Assembly: GCA_964463485.1 (NCBI GenBank)
Contig: CAYXDO010000283.1
Span: forward strand, 1-6,156
Length of the DNA stretch: 6,156 nt
From: CAYXDO01 sp964463485
GTDB lineage: Bacteria > Myxococcota > Kuafuiibacteriia > Kuafuiibacteriales > Kuafuiibacteriaceae
Direction of reading: 5' to 3'
Every line of letters starts with the position of its first letter. The stretch's first letter is position 1. Position numbers and translations under genes: made by a program. Below are positions 1-5,680 of the stretch, in pieces. The notes under the pieces are model-generated. The model did no database searches. It was given only the letters and a program-made list of their open reading frames with translations, and was not told the DNA's origin.

Positions 1-75
1 GGCGTGAATCGTGGGCGTGAGCGTGGACGATTTCGTGGACGTGGGCGTGGAACCTAGTCGTGGAGGTGGACGAAA
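1..75. repeat. Hexamer-periodic CGTG-rich repeat at window edge
   Basis: The first 50 or so bases repeat CGTG every six bases with variable dinucleotides between (gcgtga, atcgtg, ggcgtg, agcgtg, then ttcgtg, gacgtg, ggcgtg). Read on the plus strand from base 1, this gives an Arg-Gly-rich tail, NRGRERGRFRGRGRGT, ending at TAG 55-57. It could therefore be the last residues of an RG-rich protein entering from the left, or a non-coding microsatellite. Without the sequence to the left I cannot decide. The pattern fades after about base 75. Confidence 0.45.
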
Positions 76-313
76 ACACCCGCCGATACTCTCAGACTTC
101 AAAAGCGGCACATCTTCGTGAGCATTCCAAGACTCATGGCCAGGCGGATCTGCGCCCGAATGAGATCCACGCTGACGGCCTGAAAGTCTTTGAGCTTCGA
201 ATAAACCACGGGATCCTGAGACGCCGGAGCCTCCGCGGCAATAGCCTCTGTTTCGAAGGTTCGTCTCTGTGCTCTCTGTGGTTTCTCGGTGGTCTCGAAA
301 TTGGGGGCTGTAC
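58..313. other. Intergenic region with a dispersed-type repeat and a small open frame
   Basis: No convincing gene is present. Bases 263-297 read on the minus strand as a run of short quasi-repeats (ACCGAG, CCACAGAG, GCACAGAG), a pattern I recall as a dispersed intergenic repeat in many bacterial genomes. Further left on the minus strand one frame stays open to TGA 101-99. Its last 36 codons after a GTG at 209 give a helical-looking peptide containing DLIRAQIRLAMSLG. The frame stays open upstream, into the end of the aldo/keto reductase gene, but shows no good start or ribosome site. It may be a gene remnant; I do not recognise it. Confidence 0.3.
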
Positions 314-1144
314 TCAGAGATTCGACAGCGCCGCGAGATCCTCCCGACTCAGCTCGAGTCCGAAAATCGCCAAATCATCCCTCATGTGCTGCCGATTCGT
401 CGTGCCCGTAAGAACGATCATGTCGAGCTCGAGCGCGTATCGAAGCACGACCTCGGCCGGAGTCACTCTCAGCCGCTCTGCGATCTCGCCCACGCGCGAG
501 CTCGTCCATACTTGTCGGTTCGCGGTCAGCAGCGAGAAGCCTTCGTAACCCATCCCTTCGGTCGCACAGATTCCGCGAACCGCGCGATCCCAACCCGACC
601 GAGCGTAACACCGATTCTGCACCAGCGCCGGGTGGACCTTCGATCCTCGTACGAGCAGCTCCAATTGCCCGCTCGAGAAGTTGCTGACTCCGATGAGTCG
701 CACGCGTCTCTCCTCATGCAGCGCCTCCATCGCCCTCCACACCGCCCAGTCCTCGTCCGTCAAGCCCTCTCGATAGGTCGGCCCGTGCATCAGATAGACG
801 TCGATGGCGTCGACCCCGAGGTGGTCGAGCGAGCTCGCGAATGACTGCCGAACCTGAGTTTCGACGTCGGCCCGCGGGTCGTATGGGAGCCTCTCGTCTT
901 GGCCGTCCACGGACGTGAATTTGGTCTGAAGGAACGTAGCCGTTCGACTCACCCCGGCTCGTCGCAGCCCCTCACCCACGGCTGCCTCGAAGTAATGCTT
1001 GCGTTGGTTGGCGGTGTCGATCCCGACGAACCCTGCCGCGCGCGCGTCTTCTACCAGCGCCGCAGTTTTGTCCTCCTTCCAGGCCGTGCCATACAAAATT
1101 CGGGGCACCGTCACGCCCTGGACTGAAACCGTCGCCGAGACCAT
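314..1144 (-). CDS. Aldo/keto reductase (NADPH-dependent oxidoreductase)
   Basis: A complete 276-residue reductase of the TIM-barrel aldo/keto reductase superfamily, expected to be cytoplasmic and to reduce carbonyl compounds with NADPH. The usual tetrad is visible: Asp43 in GIDTANQ, Tyr51 in KHYFEAAVG, Lys75 in FLQTKFT and His120 in VYLMHGP. GVSNF follows at 152-156, with YEGFSLLTANR at 200-210 and the phosphate-binding stretch LTGTTNRQHMRDDL at 245-258. The two-residue-longer 'DTANQRKHY' spacing and 'GFSLLTANR' fit the subgroup found in fungi, plants and some bacteria rather than classical DkgA-type enzymes. Length is normal for the family. The start is ATG with only a weak GTGAG-like ribosome site. 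It lies 77 nt after the lipoprotein gene on the same strand, with no obvious promoter in the gap, so co-transcription is plausible. The substrate cannot be predicted. Confidence 0.93.
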   Translation of the reverse strand: MVSATVSVQGVTVPRILYGTAWKEDKTAALVEDARAAGFVGIDTANQRKHYFEAAVGEGLRRAGVSRTATFLQTKFTSVDGQDERLPYDPRADVETQVRQSFASSLDHLGVDAIDVYLMHGPTYREGLTDEDWAVWRAMEALHEERRVRLIGVSNFSSGQLELLVRGSKVHPALVQNRCYARSGWDRAVRGICATEGMGYEGFSLLTANRQVWTSSRVGEIAERLRVTPAEVVLRYALELDMIVLTGTTNRQHMRDDLAIFGLELSREDLAALSNL

Positions 1145-1221
1145 GTCCGTTACTCACTCGTTCAGCCTCGAAAGGCAAGGTCACGAAACGCGGAGCAGAG
1201 ACTGCGGACTCAATCAACCGA

Positions 1222-2649
1222 TCAAGGCACGCGGCGCACGACGTTGAGCGCGGCGCGGGAGCCCTCTTGCGGGTCGCCCGAAATCAGCCATTCATCGCGG
1301 AGCGGCGCGGCGAACCGCATACTTCCGGAGCCCGCCGGCGCAGCCGGACACTCGGCTCGCGTGCTCACAAAACCCATGTATCCACAACAGGAGCCGACCA
1401 AAAATCCGGAGCCCATCGGGATGATCGTCGAGATGTAGTTGTCCGCGACCTTTCCTATGAGCGCCCAATCGGAGGACTCTCGCCGAAACACTCTCCCGTC
1501 GAGGGTACCGACCAGAATGCCCAACTCGGGCGCCTGCGCGATGGTCGTGAGGCCGGCCGAGTCTACGAGCTCGTAGGTCGTGGACTCTTCGGTCACGTAC
1601 GCGACTTGGCCGCTCACGCCGTGAACGATCGCGACTCGGCCGTCCGCGAGCTCCAAGATCGCCCCGTACTCCGCGAGTGAGCCCGCCCCCACGGCCGGGA
1701 ACCTCGCGACCTCCGCCCAAGACTCCCCCACCCGCCGCTCGACGATGACGTCCTCCTCAAAGGCGCCCATGCCTCGTGGATGTCCCATCGCGAACACGCC
1801 CTTCCGGGTGGATGCCACCCAGGACAGACTCTGCCGAGCCGAGGTGGTCGTGGTCTCGACCGCGCGAGCTCGCCGCAGCTCCCAGTCGATGAGTACCTTG
1901 GACACTCGCCCTCCGTACCCACCTACCAACAAGTCATCTCCGCTCCGCGCCGCCGCGAGCACCGGTCCCATGAGACCAGAAATCGATCGCACGGAGACTC
2001 CGTCGTAAGAGAATAGAGACCCATCACCCGCCACCGCCACGACACCGGGCTCGAACGCCTCGAGACCCTCGATCACCGCCTGGGTATCGAGCGCGATGGT
2101 GTCGAGCTCCAAGACGGGACAGAGGCTCCTCGGGATAGGCAGCGGCTGTGTGCTGAAGCGCCCGTCGAGCTCGCGGATGGGCTCGAACGGAGCGAGGGTC
2201 TGTCCTTCGAAGACCGCGCGGTGGGCCGAGAGAGCCTCGAGGGAAGACACGGGACGGGATCGAGCTCCCGGCAACTCGAGCCTCCCGCTCGCCAGCTCGA
2301 GCTCCTCGAGCGTCTCCGCCACGAAGATCACCTCGATCGGAACGCGATCCGACTCAGTCACGCCCTCCACCTCAGGTAGCCCATCTCGCGGCGGAATGGA
2401 GAACGCGCTGACGGAGCCTCCCGCAAAGTCGATGAATAACAACCCGGCTCCGGCATCCGCCTCGGTCGGGAGCGCGACCTCCAGGCTGGTACGAGCGTCG
2501 CAAGCCAGCAAACCGACCAGACCCAGGATGGGCGGGCCGCGCAGTCGAGGGCGCTCGAAGCGCGCTTGGGTTGGATGATCGACAGGAGACTCCGCTTCGT
2601 GCTCGAGATCGATTGTCGCCGATTCGGCGCCCGAAAGGCAGGCCCTCAA
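1222..2649 (-). CDS. Predicted lipoprotein with propeller-like repeats, function unknown
   Basis: This 475-residue protein belongs to no family I can name. A lipobox-like segment PPILGLVGLLAC ends at Cys50, preceded by basic ERPRLRG, so I infer a lipid-anchored exported protein. Residues about 200-430 contain short strand-turn motifs of beta-propeller type: VVAVAGDGSLFSYDG (203-217), DLLVGGYGGRVSKV (239-252), GAILELADGRVAIVHG (329-344) and GILVGTLDGRVFRR (377-390). Later cysteines (177, 421, 422, 434) suit an exocytoplasmic location. The start is uncertain. TTG at 2649 is the only ordinary start codon before the signal segment, one base after the acyltransferase stop, but it puts a long acidic stretch ahead of the signal. 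A CTG at 2544-2542 would give a compact signal MRGPPILGLVGLLAC. Close spacing implies co-expression with the acyltransferase; the role is unknown. Confidence 0.82.
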   Translation of the reverse strand: MRACLSGAESATIDLEHEAESPVDHPTQARFERPRLRGPPILGLVGLLACDARTSLEVALPTEADAGAGLLFIDFAGGSVSAFSIPPRDGLPEVEGVTESDRVPIEVIFVAETLEELELASGRLELPGARSRPVSSLEALSAHRAVFEGQTLAPFEPIRELDGRFSTQPLPIPRSLCPVLELDTIALDTQAVIEGLEAFEPGVVAVAGDGSLFSYDGVSVRSISGLMGPVLAAARSGDDLLVGGYGGRVSKVLIDWELRRARAVETTTTSARQSLSWVASTRKGVFAMGHPRGMGAFEEDVIVERRVGESWAEVARFPAVGAGSLAEYGAILELADGRVAIVHGVSGQVAYVTEESTTYELVDSAGLTTIAQAPELGILVGTLDGRVFRRESSDWALIGKVADNYISTIIPMGSGFLVGSCCGYMGFVSTRAECPAAPAGSGSMRFAAPLRDEWLISGDPQEGSRAALNVVRRVP

Positions 2650-2650
2650 C

Positions 2651-3574
2651 TCACTTTGGATGGGTCCAGCGACGCTCCGACCGAAACCAGTCCATCGGTT
2701 GAATCCTCGACTCGCGGCTCGGCGCCGAAAACTCGCCCCGCCCGAGGAGCTCTGTCATCCGCTCATCGATCTCTCGAAACCGGTCAAAGGCCCACTGGGT
2801 GAGCTCGCGCTCCTCGTTGGGGAGCTCGCTGATCGGATAGCGGACGACGTGGAGCTCTACGCGATCGAAGGTGCCTTCGAAGCAGTTCGTGAGAGTGGGG
2901 ACCCGGCCTGGGTAGCCGATGGTCAACACGTACACAGCGTCGAGGTGAGTCCTCAGGCCCGCAAGAGTGGCGACGAAGCCCTTGGTGCGCGGCACGAGCG
3001 TGTGCTCGGGGACGTACATCCCGCGGTCCTCGGCGAACGCTTTGGCCGCCGCGTGTTTGATCGGAGTCATCCGGGTGCCTTCGAGGAAGGACACGAGAAA
3101 GATGGGAATGCTCTCGGCTCTGTACTTGGAGAACAGCTTCTGGATGCCCGGTTTGTCGCGGTCCCAGTCTCGCTTCACGAAGATACAATCGAGGAACCTC
3201 ATCCCCCAGCCCGGTCCGGGGACGTATTTGATGATGTCTTTGACGAACCACTTGAGGTCGCCGACTCGGCCGCAGCGCCAAGCGAAGCAGAGGAGCACCA
3301 TGACGTCGGCCATGGATTGATGGTTCGGGAGGAGCAGGGCGTTCTCGCGGGCCGGGATCACGTCCCCGGTGATTCTGATGCGGATCTTGTTCTGGGCCTC
3401 CGCGACGAGCACCCAGAGGCCCCAGATCGATCGTGCGCACCACCGATTCACTCGCCGGAATAGACTGTGCGAGAAGGGGTACAACGCGACGCTCAGCATC
3501 TGGATCGGGTTGAGGACGAAAATCAGGTACGAAAAAGTGAGGGCTCCCGAGAGAAGCCCAAGAAACCGCCGCAT
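2651..3574 (-). CDS. PlsC/YihG-like lysophospholipid acyltransferase
   Basis: A 307-residue membrane acyltransferase expected to move an acyl chain onto a lysophospholipid such as lysophosphatidic acid at the inner membrane. The hallmark NHX4D box is NHQSMAD at 84-90 (catalytic His85, Asp90). The second motif, SFLEGTR at 162-168, corresponds to the family FPEGTR. Between them, WFVKDIIKYVPGPGWG (109-124) and IFVKRDWDRD (131-140) resemble the LCLAT1/YihG branch, whose Escherichia coli member is about 310 residues. Hydrophobic segments lie at about 5-33 and 48-60. I chose ATG 3574 because AGGAA ends eight bases before it and the hydrophobic N-terminus starts there. The frame stays open to a TTG at 3973, but that extension is Arg-rich and overlaps an RNA methyltransferase remnant, so I exclude it. 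An ATG at 3601 is a less likely alternative. The TGA is one base before the lipoprotein start. Confidence 0.92.
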   Translation of the reverse strand: MRRFLGLLSGALTFSYLIFVLNPIQMLSVALYPFSHSLFRRVNRWCARSIWGLWVLVAEAQNKIRIRITGDVIPARENALLLPNHQSMADVMVLLCFAWRCGRVGDLKWFVKDIIKYVPGPGWGMRFLDCIFVKRDWDRDKPGIQKLFSKYRAESIPIFLVSFLEGTRMTPIKHAAAKAFAEDRGMYVPEHTLVPRTKGFVATLAGLRTHLDAVYVLTIGYPGRVPTLTNCFEGTFDRVELHVVRYPISELPNEERELTQWAFDRFREIDERMTELLGRGEFSAPSRESRIQPMDWFRSERRWTHPK

Positions 3575-3771
3575 CGCCGCTATTCCTAGCAACCCCGACA
3601 TCGGATCGTGAAGTCCGAAACTTCGGCGCCGCGCAACCGCTTTGGGAAGGAGCAAGTCAGGGCCAGGCCGGTAAGTTCGCGACGCGGAGAACAAACCGAA
3701 CGGGACAGGCCTCGGCCCAAGCCGTCCGCGGGCCTTTATCGCAGAATTGCGAGCTCGACTCGTGGTTCCGG
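3575..3771. other. Upstream region of the acyltransferase gene
   Basis: This non-coding stretch separates the intact gene cluster from the rearranged half and should hold the cluster's promoter. The best candidate I see on the minus strand is an extended -10-like TGCGATAAA near 3736-3744, with no convincing -35 box, so I do not call a promoter. A short palindrome CCGAA-ac-TTCGG lies at 3615-3626. Confidence 0.4.
3583..3587 (-). promoter_or_regulatory. Ribosome binding site of the acyltransferase
   Basis: AGGAA on the minus strand sits eight bases upstream of the ATG at 3574. It decides for this start over the upstream in-frame ATG at 3601, which has no comparable site. Confidence 0.65.
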
Positions 3772-3828
3772 TCACCCCTGAGCATGTCGAAGGGCCGGTT
3801 TGCAGGGCCCTCGACGAGCTCGGGGTGA
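3772..3828. repeat. REP-like imperfect palindrome (hairpin)
   Basis: Two arms, 3772-3796 and 3805-3828, are inverted copies around an eight-base loop. Paired segments are TCACCCC/GGGGTGA, GAGC/GCTC, GTCGA/TCGAC and GGGCC/GGCCC, interrupted by two single-base bulges and a two-base mismatch. The core CCCTGAGC-n-TGTCGAAGGG resembles a widespread repetitive extragenic palindrome known from several high-GC bacterial groups; that resemblance is from memory. It lies exactly where the methyltransferase remnant loses recognisable sequence and could also act as a terminator. The hairpin itself is directly visible. Confidence 0.75.
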
Positions 3829-4188
3829 ATGGACTCCTTCGAAGCCGGACAAGATCACGGCACGCCAACCGCGGCCAAGCCTGTGCCACAAGTCCGCGAG
3901 CACCTCGTGTGCTTCTCGCACAACGGCCTCGGATGATCCGAGCCGAGGTCCGTACGGGGTTCGCGATGATCAAACCTCGCTCGAGGTCGAGCGGATCGGG
4001 GAACGGAGCTGGGCGCGTCTTTCGCGCGGCCTGTTCGAGTCGATCCCTGTCGAGCGAACGAGCGTCGCGTGGAGGAACACGAGGCGTTCGAAGACGCCAG
4101 CTCGGCGGGCATTGTCACGTGCCGCGTCGATCGCGGGCGTGTGCTTGTCGCCGTCGAAGATCGCAGGGCCACGGACTTCGATCGCGTT
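3772..4188 (-). pseudogene. Remnant of a THUMP/RlmL-type RNA methyltransferase
   Basis: Three joined frames rebuild the C-terminal part of a SAM-dependent RNA methyltransferase. From 4188 the first frame reads AIEVRGPAIFDGDKHTPAID then AARDNARRAGVFERLVFLH, matching the segment of this family that binds SAM acidic residues ('GsD..ai.aAr.Na.raGv'). Near 4050-4065 a one-base loss moves the reading to DRDRLEQAARKTRPAP and DLERGLIIANP. At 3955 a second shift, inside the catalytic NPPY motif (AAC CCC g TAC), returns to the first frame: YGPRLGSSEAVVREAHEVLA, then DLWHRLGRGWRAVILSGF. The second part agrees with the family's 'w.a.vltG' end. The THUMP domain and GSGT motif are missing upstream, where the 21-bp array begins, and the C-terminus dissolves into the REP-like hairpin. 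A TGA at 4191-4189 also blocks the frame. It is clearly non-functional; the exact subfamily is uncertain. Confidence 0.7.
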
Positions 4189-4232
4189 TCACACAGTCCG
4201 AGGCTCCGTGACGTCGGCACGGACGCGGAATC

Positions 4233-4388
4233 GCGCCCCGGTGGCATGACATCGTGCCCCGGTCGTGTGACGACGTGCCCCGGTGGCGTGACGACGTGCC
4301 CCGGTCGTGTGCCGACGTGCCCCGGCGCCGTGACGAGGTGCCCCGGTGGCGTGACGACGTGCCCCGGTGGCGTGACGACGTGCCCAGG
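4233..4388. repeat. 21-bp tandem repeat array, seven units plus a partial
   Basis: Seven consecutive 21-bp units run from 4233 to 4379, followed by a partial unit ending at a GGT shared with the discoidin fragment. The consensus begins GTGCCCCGGT and ends GTGACGAC. Two variants occur at the middle position: GGTGGCGTG (units 1, 3, 6, 7, unit 1 with an A) and GGTCGTGTG (units 2, 4); unit 5 has GGCGCCGTG. The period equals seven codons, so no frame is broken and several frames are open across it, for example CPGGVTT on the plus strand and ARRHATG on the minus strand. I see no evidence that any of these is made. Confidence 0.95.
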
Positions 4389-4551
4389 TCCACGAAGGGC
4401 CCACGCCGCTCGGCTCGAAGGAGATCGAAGGGCTCGAGGCCGACACGATGGACGCGCGCCCACGCCCCTCGAGCAAGGAGACGATCCCGCCCTGCTTGGG
4501 TCGGCCGCGCACGTCCAGGCGATTCAGCCGGAGCTGATCGGCCGCGCCGTG
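4386..4551 (-). pseudogene. Discoidin (F5/8 type C) domain fragment, copy A1
   Basis: On the minus strand this piece reads HGAADQLRLNRLDVRGRPKQ, then GGIVSLLEGRGRASIVSASS and ISFEPSGVGPSWT. It matches the end of one F5/8 type C carbohydrate-binding-like domain and the beginning of a second, as seen more fully at 5211-5680. Compared with that copy it carries in-frame length changes totalling nine bases, which suggests past coding selection. It is cut at 4551/4552 by the insertion-sequence-like end and at about 4388 by the 21-bp array. The frame runs on through the array as ARRHATG heptads to TGA 4191-4189, giving a chimeric open frame from a TTG at 4665, which I doubt is expressed. Confidence 0.65.
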
Positions 4552-4612
4552 CGCCAACTCGACCGAGTGTTGGCGACCGATTGTCGCCAAACTCCCGACC
4601 CGAGTGTTGACC
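4552..4612. mobile_element. Probable insertion-sequence left end with repeated GTTGGCG motifs
   Basis: Discoidin homology stops at 4551 and a motif-rich stretch begins. CGCCAAC (4552-4558) is inverted against GTTGGCG (4569-4575), and TTGGCGAC (4570-4577) pairs perfectly with GTCGCCAA (4583-4590) across five bases. A direct repeat is also present: GCCAACTC/GACCGAGTGTTG (4553-4572) returns as GCCAAACTC/GACCCGAGTGTTG (4587-4608). Repeated, alternately oriented motifs just outside a transposase gene are what transposase binding sites at an element end look like. No right end or target duplication can be seen in the window. Confidence 0.5.
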
Positions 4613-4712
4613 TTGATCCTTCCTGCGGCTCCGCTGCAGATCGCGAGGTATCGCAGCGCTGCCAACGGACTGGCCGAAGAAGGTCCGCGCCTCGCTGGTC
4701 GGAGTGGCCGCG

Positions 4713-5210
4713 ATGGCGTCGCTGATTCTCACCCGAGGTCGCGCTTGGGCCGCAAACTCGCCTATCGCCCGAGTGCGACTTCGGGCTGCGCTCGACGAGT
4801 CGAAGACGGAGAATGTGCTCCTGCGAGAGGAGCTTCGGCTCCCGCATGCACGCCTCAAACGCCTCGATGCGAGGAAACGCCCGCACTACAAGCCCCACGA
4901 GAGGCTGGCGATCCTCGAACTGCGAGCGGCTCGACGCTGGTCCATCGCCCAGACCGCAACTCACCTGCTCATCGAGGCGGCTACCATCTCCGAGTGGGAG
5001 CGAAGTATTCGGCGAGAGGGTACCGAGGCCTTCATCGGGCTCCCGAAGCCGGTCAATCAGTTTCCTGAGTATGTCACCTACGTGGTCCAACGGCTGAAGG
5101 CCCTTTGTCCGCGCCTCGGAAACAAGAAGATCGCCCAGGTGCTCGCTCGCGCGGGCCTTCATGTCGGAGTCAGCACGGTCCGACGTTTGCTCGATCGAGC
5201 CACCCCACCG
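4713..5210 (+). pseudogene. Transposase N-terminal half (integrase-core family), copy B1
   Basis: From ATG 4713, with GGAG eight bases before it, this encodes an HTH-type N-terminal region: a short helical segment with ENVLLREELRL (33-43), RPHYKPHERLAILELRAARR (56-75), a helix-turn-helix around WSIAQTATHLLIEAATISEW (76-95), and VNQFPEYVTYVVQRLKALCP (114-133) followed by GNKKIAQVLARAGLHVGVST (136-155). This matches the N-terminal arm of integrase-core (rve, DDE) transposases related to IS3/IS481-type elements. The true start may be upstream, since the in-frame PTDWPKKVRASLVG before the ATG also looks like family sequence but lacks a start. At about 5208 the protein runs into antisense discoidin sequence and continues as arginine-rich nonsense to 5618. 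The DDE domain is missing, so the product cannot transpose. Confidence 0.8.
4949..5210 (+). repeat. Direct repeat B, first copy (partner 5681-5942)
   Basis: This stretch aligns with 5681-5942 at a constant offset of 732 bases without gaps. By eye the inner 155 bases (4998-5152) are identical, while the first 34 bases carry five differences and the last 40 carry eight. The differences are mostly synonymous or conservative in the transposase frame; the exception is TGG at 4995 against TGA at 5727. Confidence 0.9.
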
Positions 5211-5680
5211 TGTCCGCCGGGAACGTCAGGGTCGCGACCGGCACGAAATCCGCGGGCGCAGAGGTCGCGACGGACGCGTAGAGCTCGATCGTCCGCGGGC
5301 CGCGACCGGCGATGCGAGACTTCAGCCGCAAGCGTTCGACGCGGCGAAGGTCTCCGGAGAGGTCGATCACCAAATTCTGCGGCGCGAAGCCGTCGGAGGT
5401 CCACGAGGGGCCCACGCCCCTCGGCTCGTAAGAGATCGCGTGCTCGGGTGAGTTGCCGCTCGAGGCTGACACGATGGACGCTCCGCCCTCGAGCAGCGAA
5501 ACGATCCCGCCCTGCTTGGGTCGGCCGCGCACGTCCAGGCGATTCAGCCGGAGCTGATCGGCCGCGCCGTGGTTGGAGACCAGCTCCAGGCGGACGTAAC
5601 GCGCGCGGGTCGGCGTGAAGCCAAACTCGTGCGGCACCGCGTCCTGCTCGAGGTTCCCGGAGGTCACGGGCGTGAAGGGT
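5211..5680 (-). pseudogene. Discoidin (F5/8 type C) domain fragment, copy A2
   Basis: On the minus strand this piece is open throughout and reads GPFTPVTSGNLEQDAVPHEF, then GFTPTRARYVRLELVSNHGA and ADQLRLNRLDVRG, the second half of an F5/8 type C domain. It is followed by GGIVSLLEGGASIVSASSGN, ISYEPRGVGPSWTSDGFAPQ, NLVIDLSGDLRRVERLRLKS, RIAGRGPRTIELYAS and FVPVATLTFPADT, the first half of the next domain. Such domains usually bind sugars or surfaces in secreted or cell-surface proteins. No start, signal peptide or complete domain is present. Both ends fuse to plus-strand transposase sequence, at about 5211 and about 5680. A GTG at 5667 could formally start a product of about 165 residues, but I treat this as a captured gene fragment. 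Confidence 0.7.
5397..5571 (-). repeat. Direct repeat A, second copy (partner 4386-4551)
   Basis: This matches 4386-4551 in the same orientation. Bases 5501-5571 and 4481-4551 are identical over 71 bases. The remaining roughly 100 bases are clearly diverged, with length differences that total nine bases and keep the minus-strand discoidin frame. The similarity ends abruptly at 5571/4551, which in the first copy is the insertion-sequence-like end. Confidence 0.9.

Noticed and set aside
1145..1221. Promoter or terminator between the lipoprotein and aldo/keto reductase genes
   Set aside because: I found no convincing -35/-10 pair and no hairpin followed by a T run in the 77-base gap.
3928..3942. 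Perfect palindrome CTCGGAT-g-ATCCGAG as an operator
   Set aside because: It lies inside the methyltransferase remnant (codons of RLGSSEA), so chance within former coding sequence explains it.
3575..3973. N-terminal extension of the acyltransferase to a TTG at 3973
   Set aside because: The extension is Arg-rich without family similarity, the catalytic protein already has normal length from ATG 3574 with a ribosome site, and part of the extension is the shifted frame of the methyltransferase remnant.
4233..4388. CRISPR-like array
   Set aside because: Units are contiguous 21-bp repeats with no unique spacers between them, so it is a plain tandem repeat.
4069..4725. Plus-strand open frame of 218 residues across the 21-bp array
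   Set aside because: It is antisense to recognisable discoidin and methyltransferase remnants and stays open only because the repeat period is a multiple of three.
4524..5162. Minus-strand open frames antisense to the transposase copies (also 5664-6065)
   Set aside because: They mirror the conserved transposase frame in high-GC sequence; the plus-strand reading has clear family motifs and the minus-strand reading has none.
5664..5670. GTG start for a real 165-residue discoidin protein
   Set aside because: The domain homology continues upstream of this GTG, so it is an internal codon of a larger, truncated gene rather than a start.
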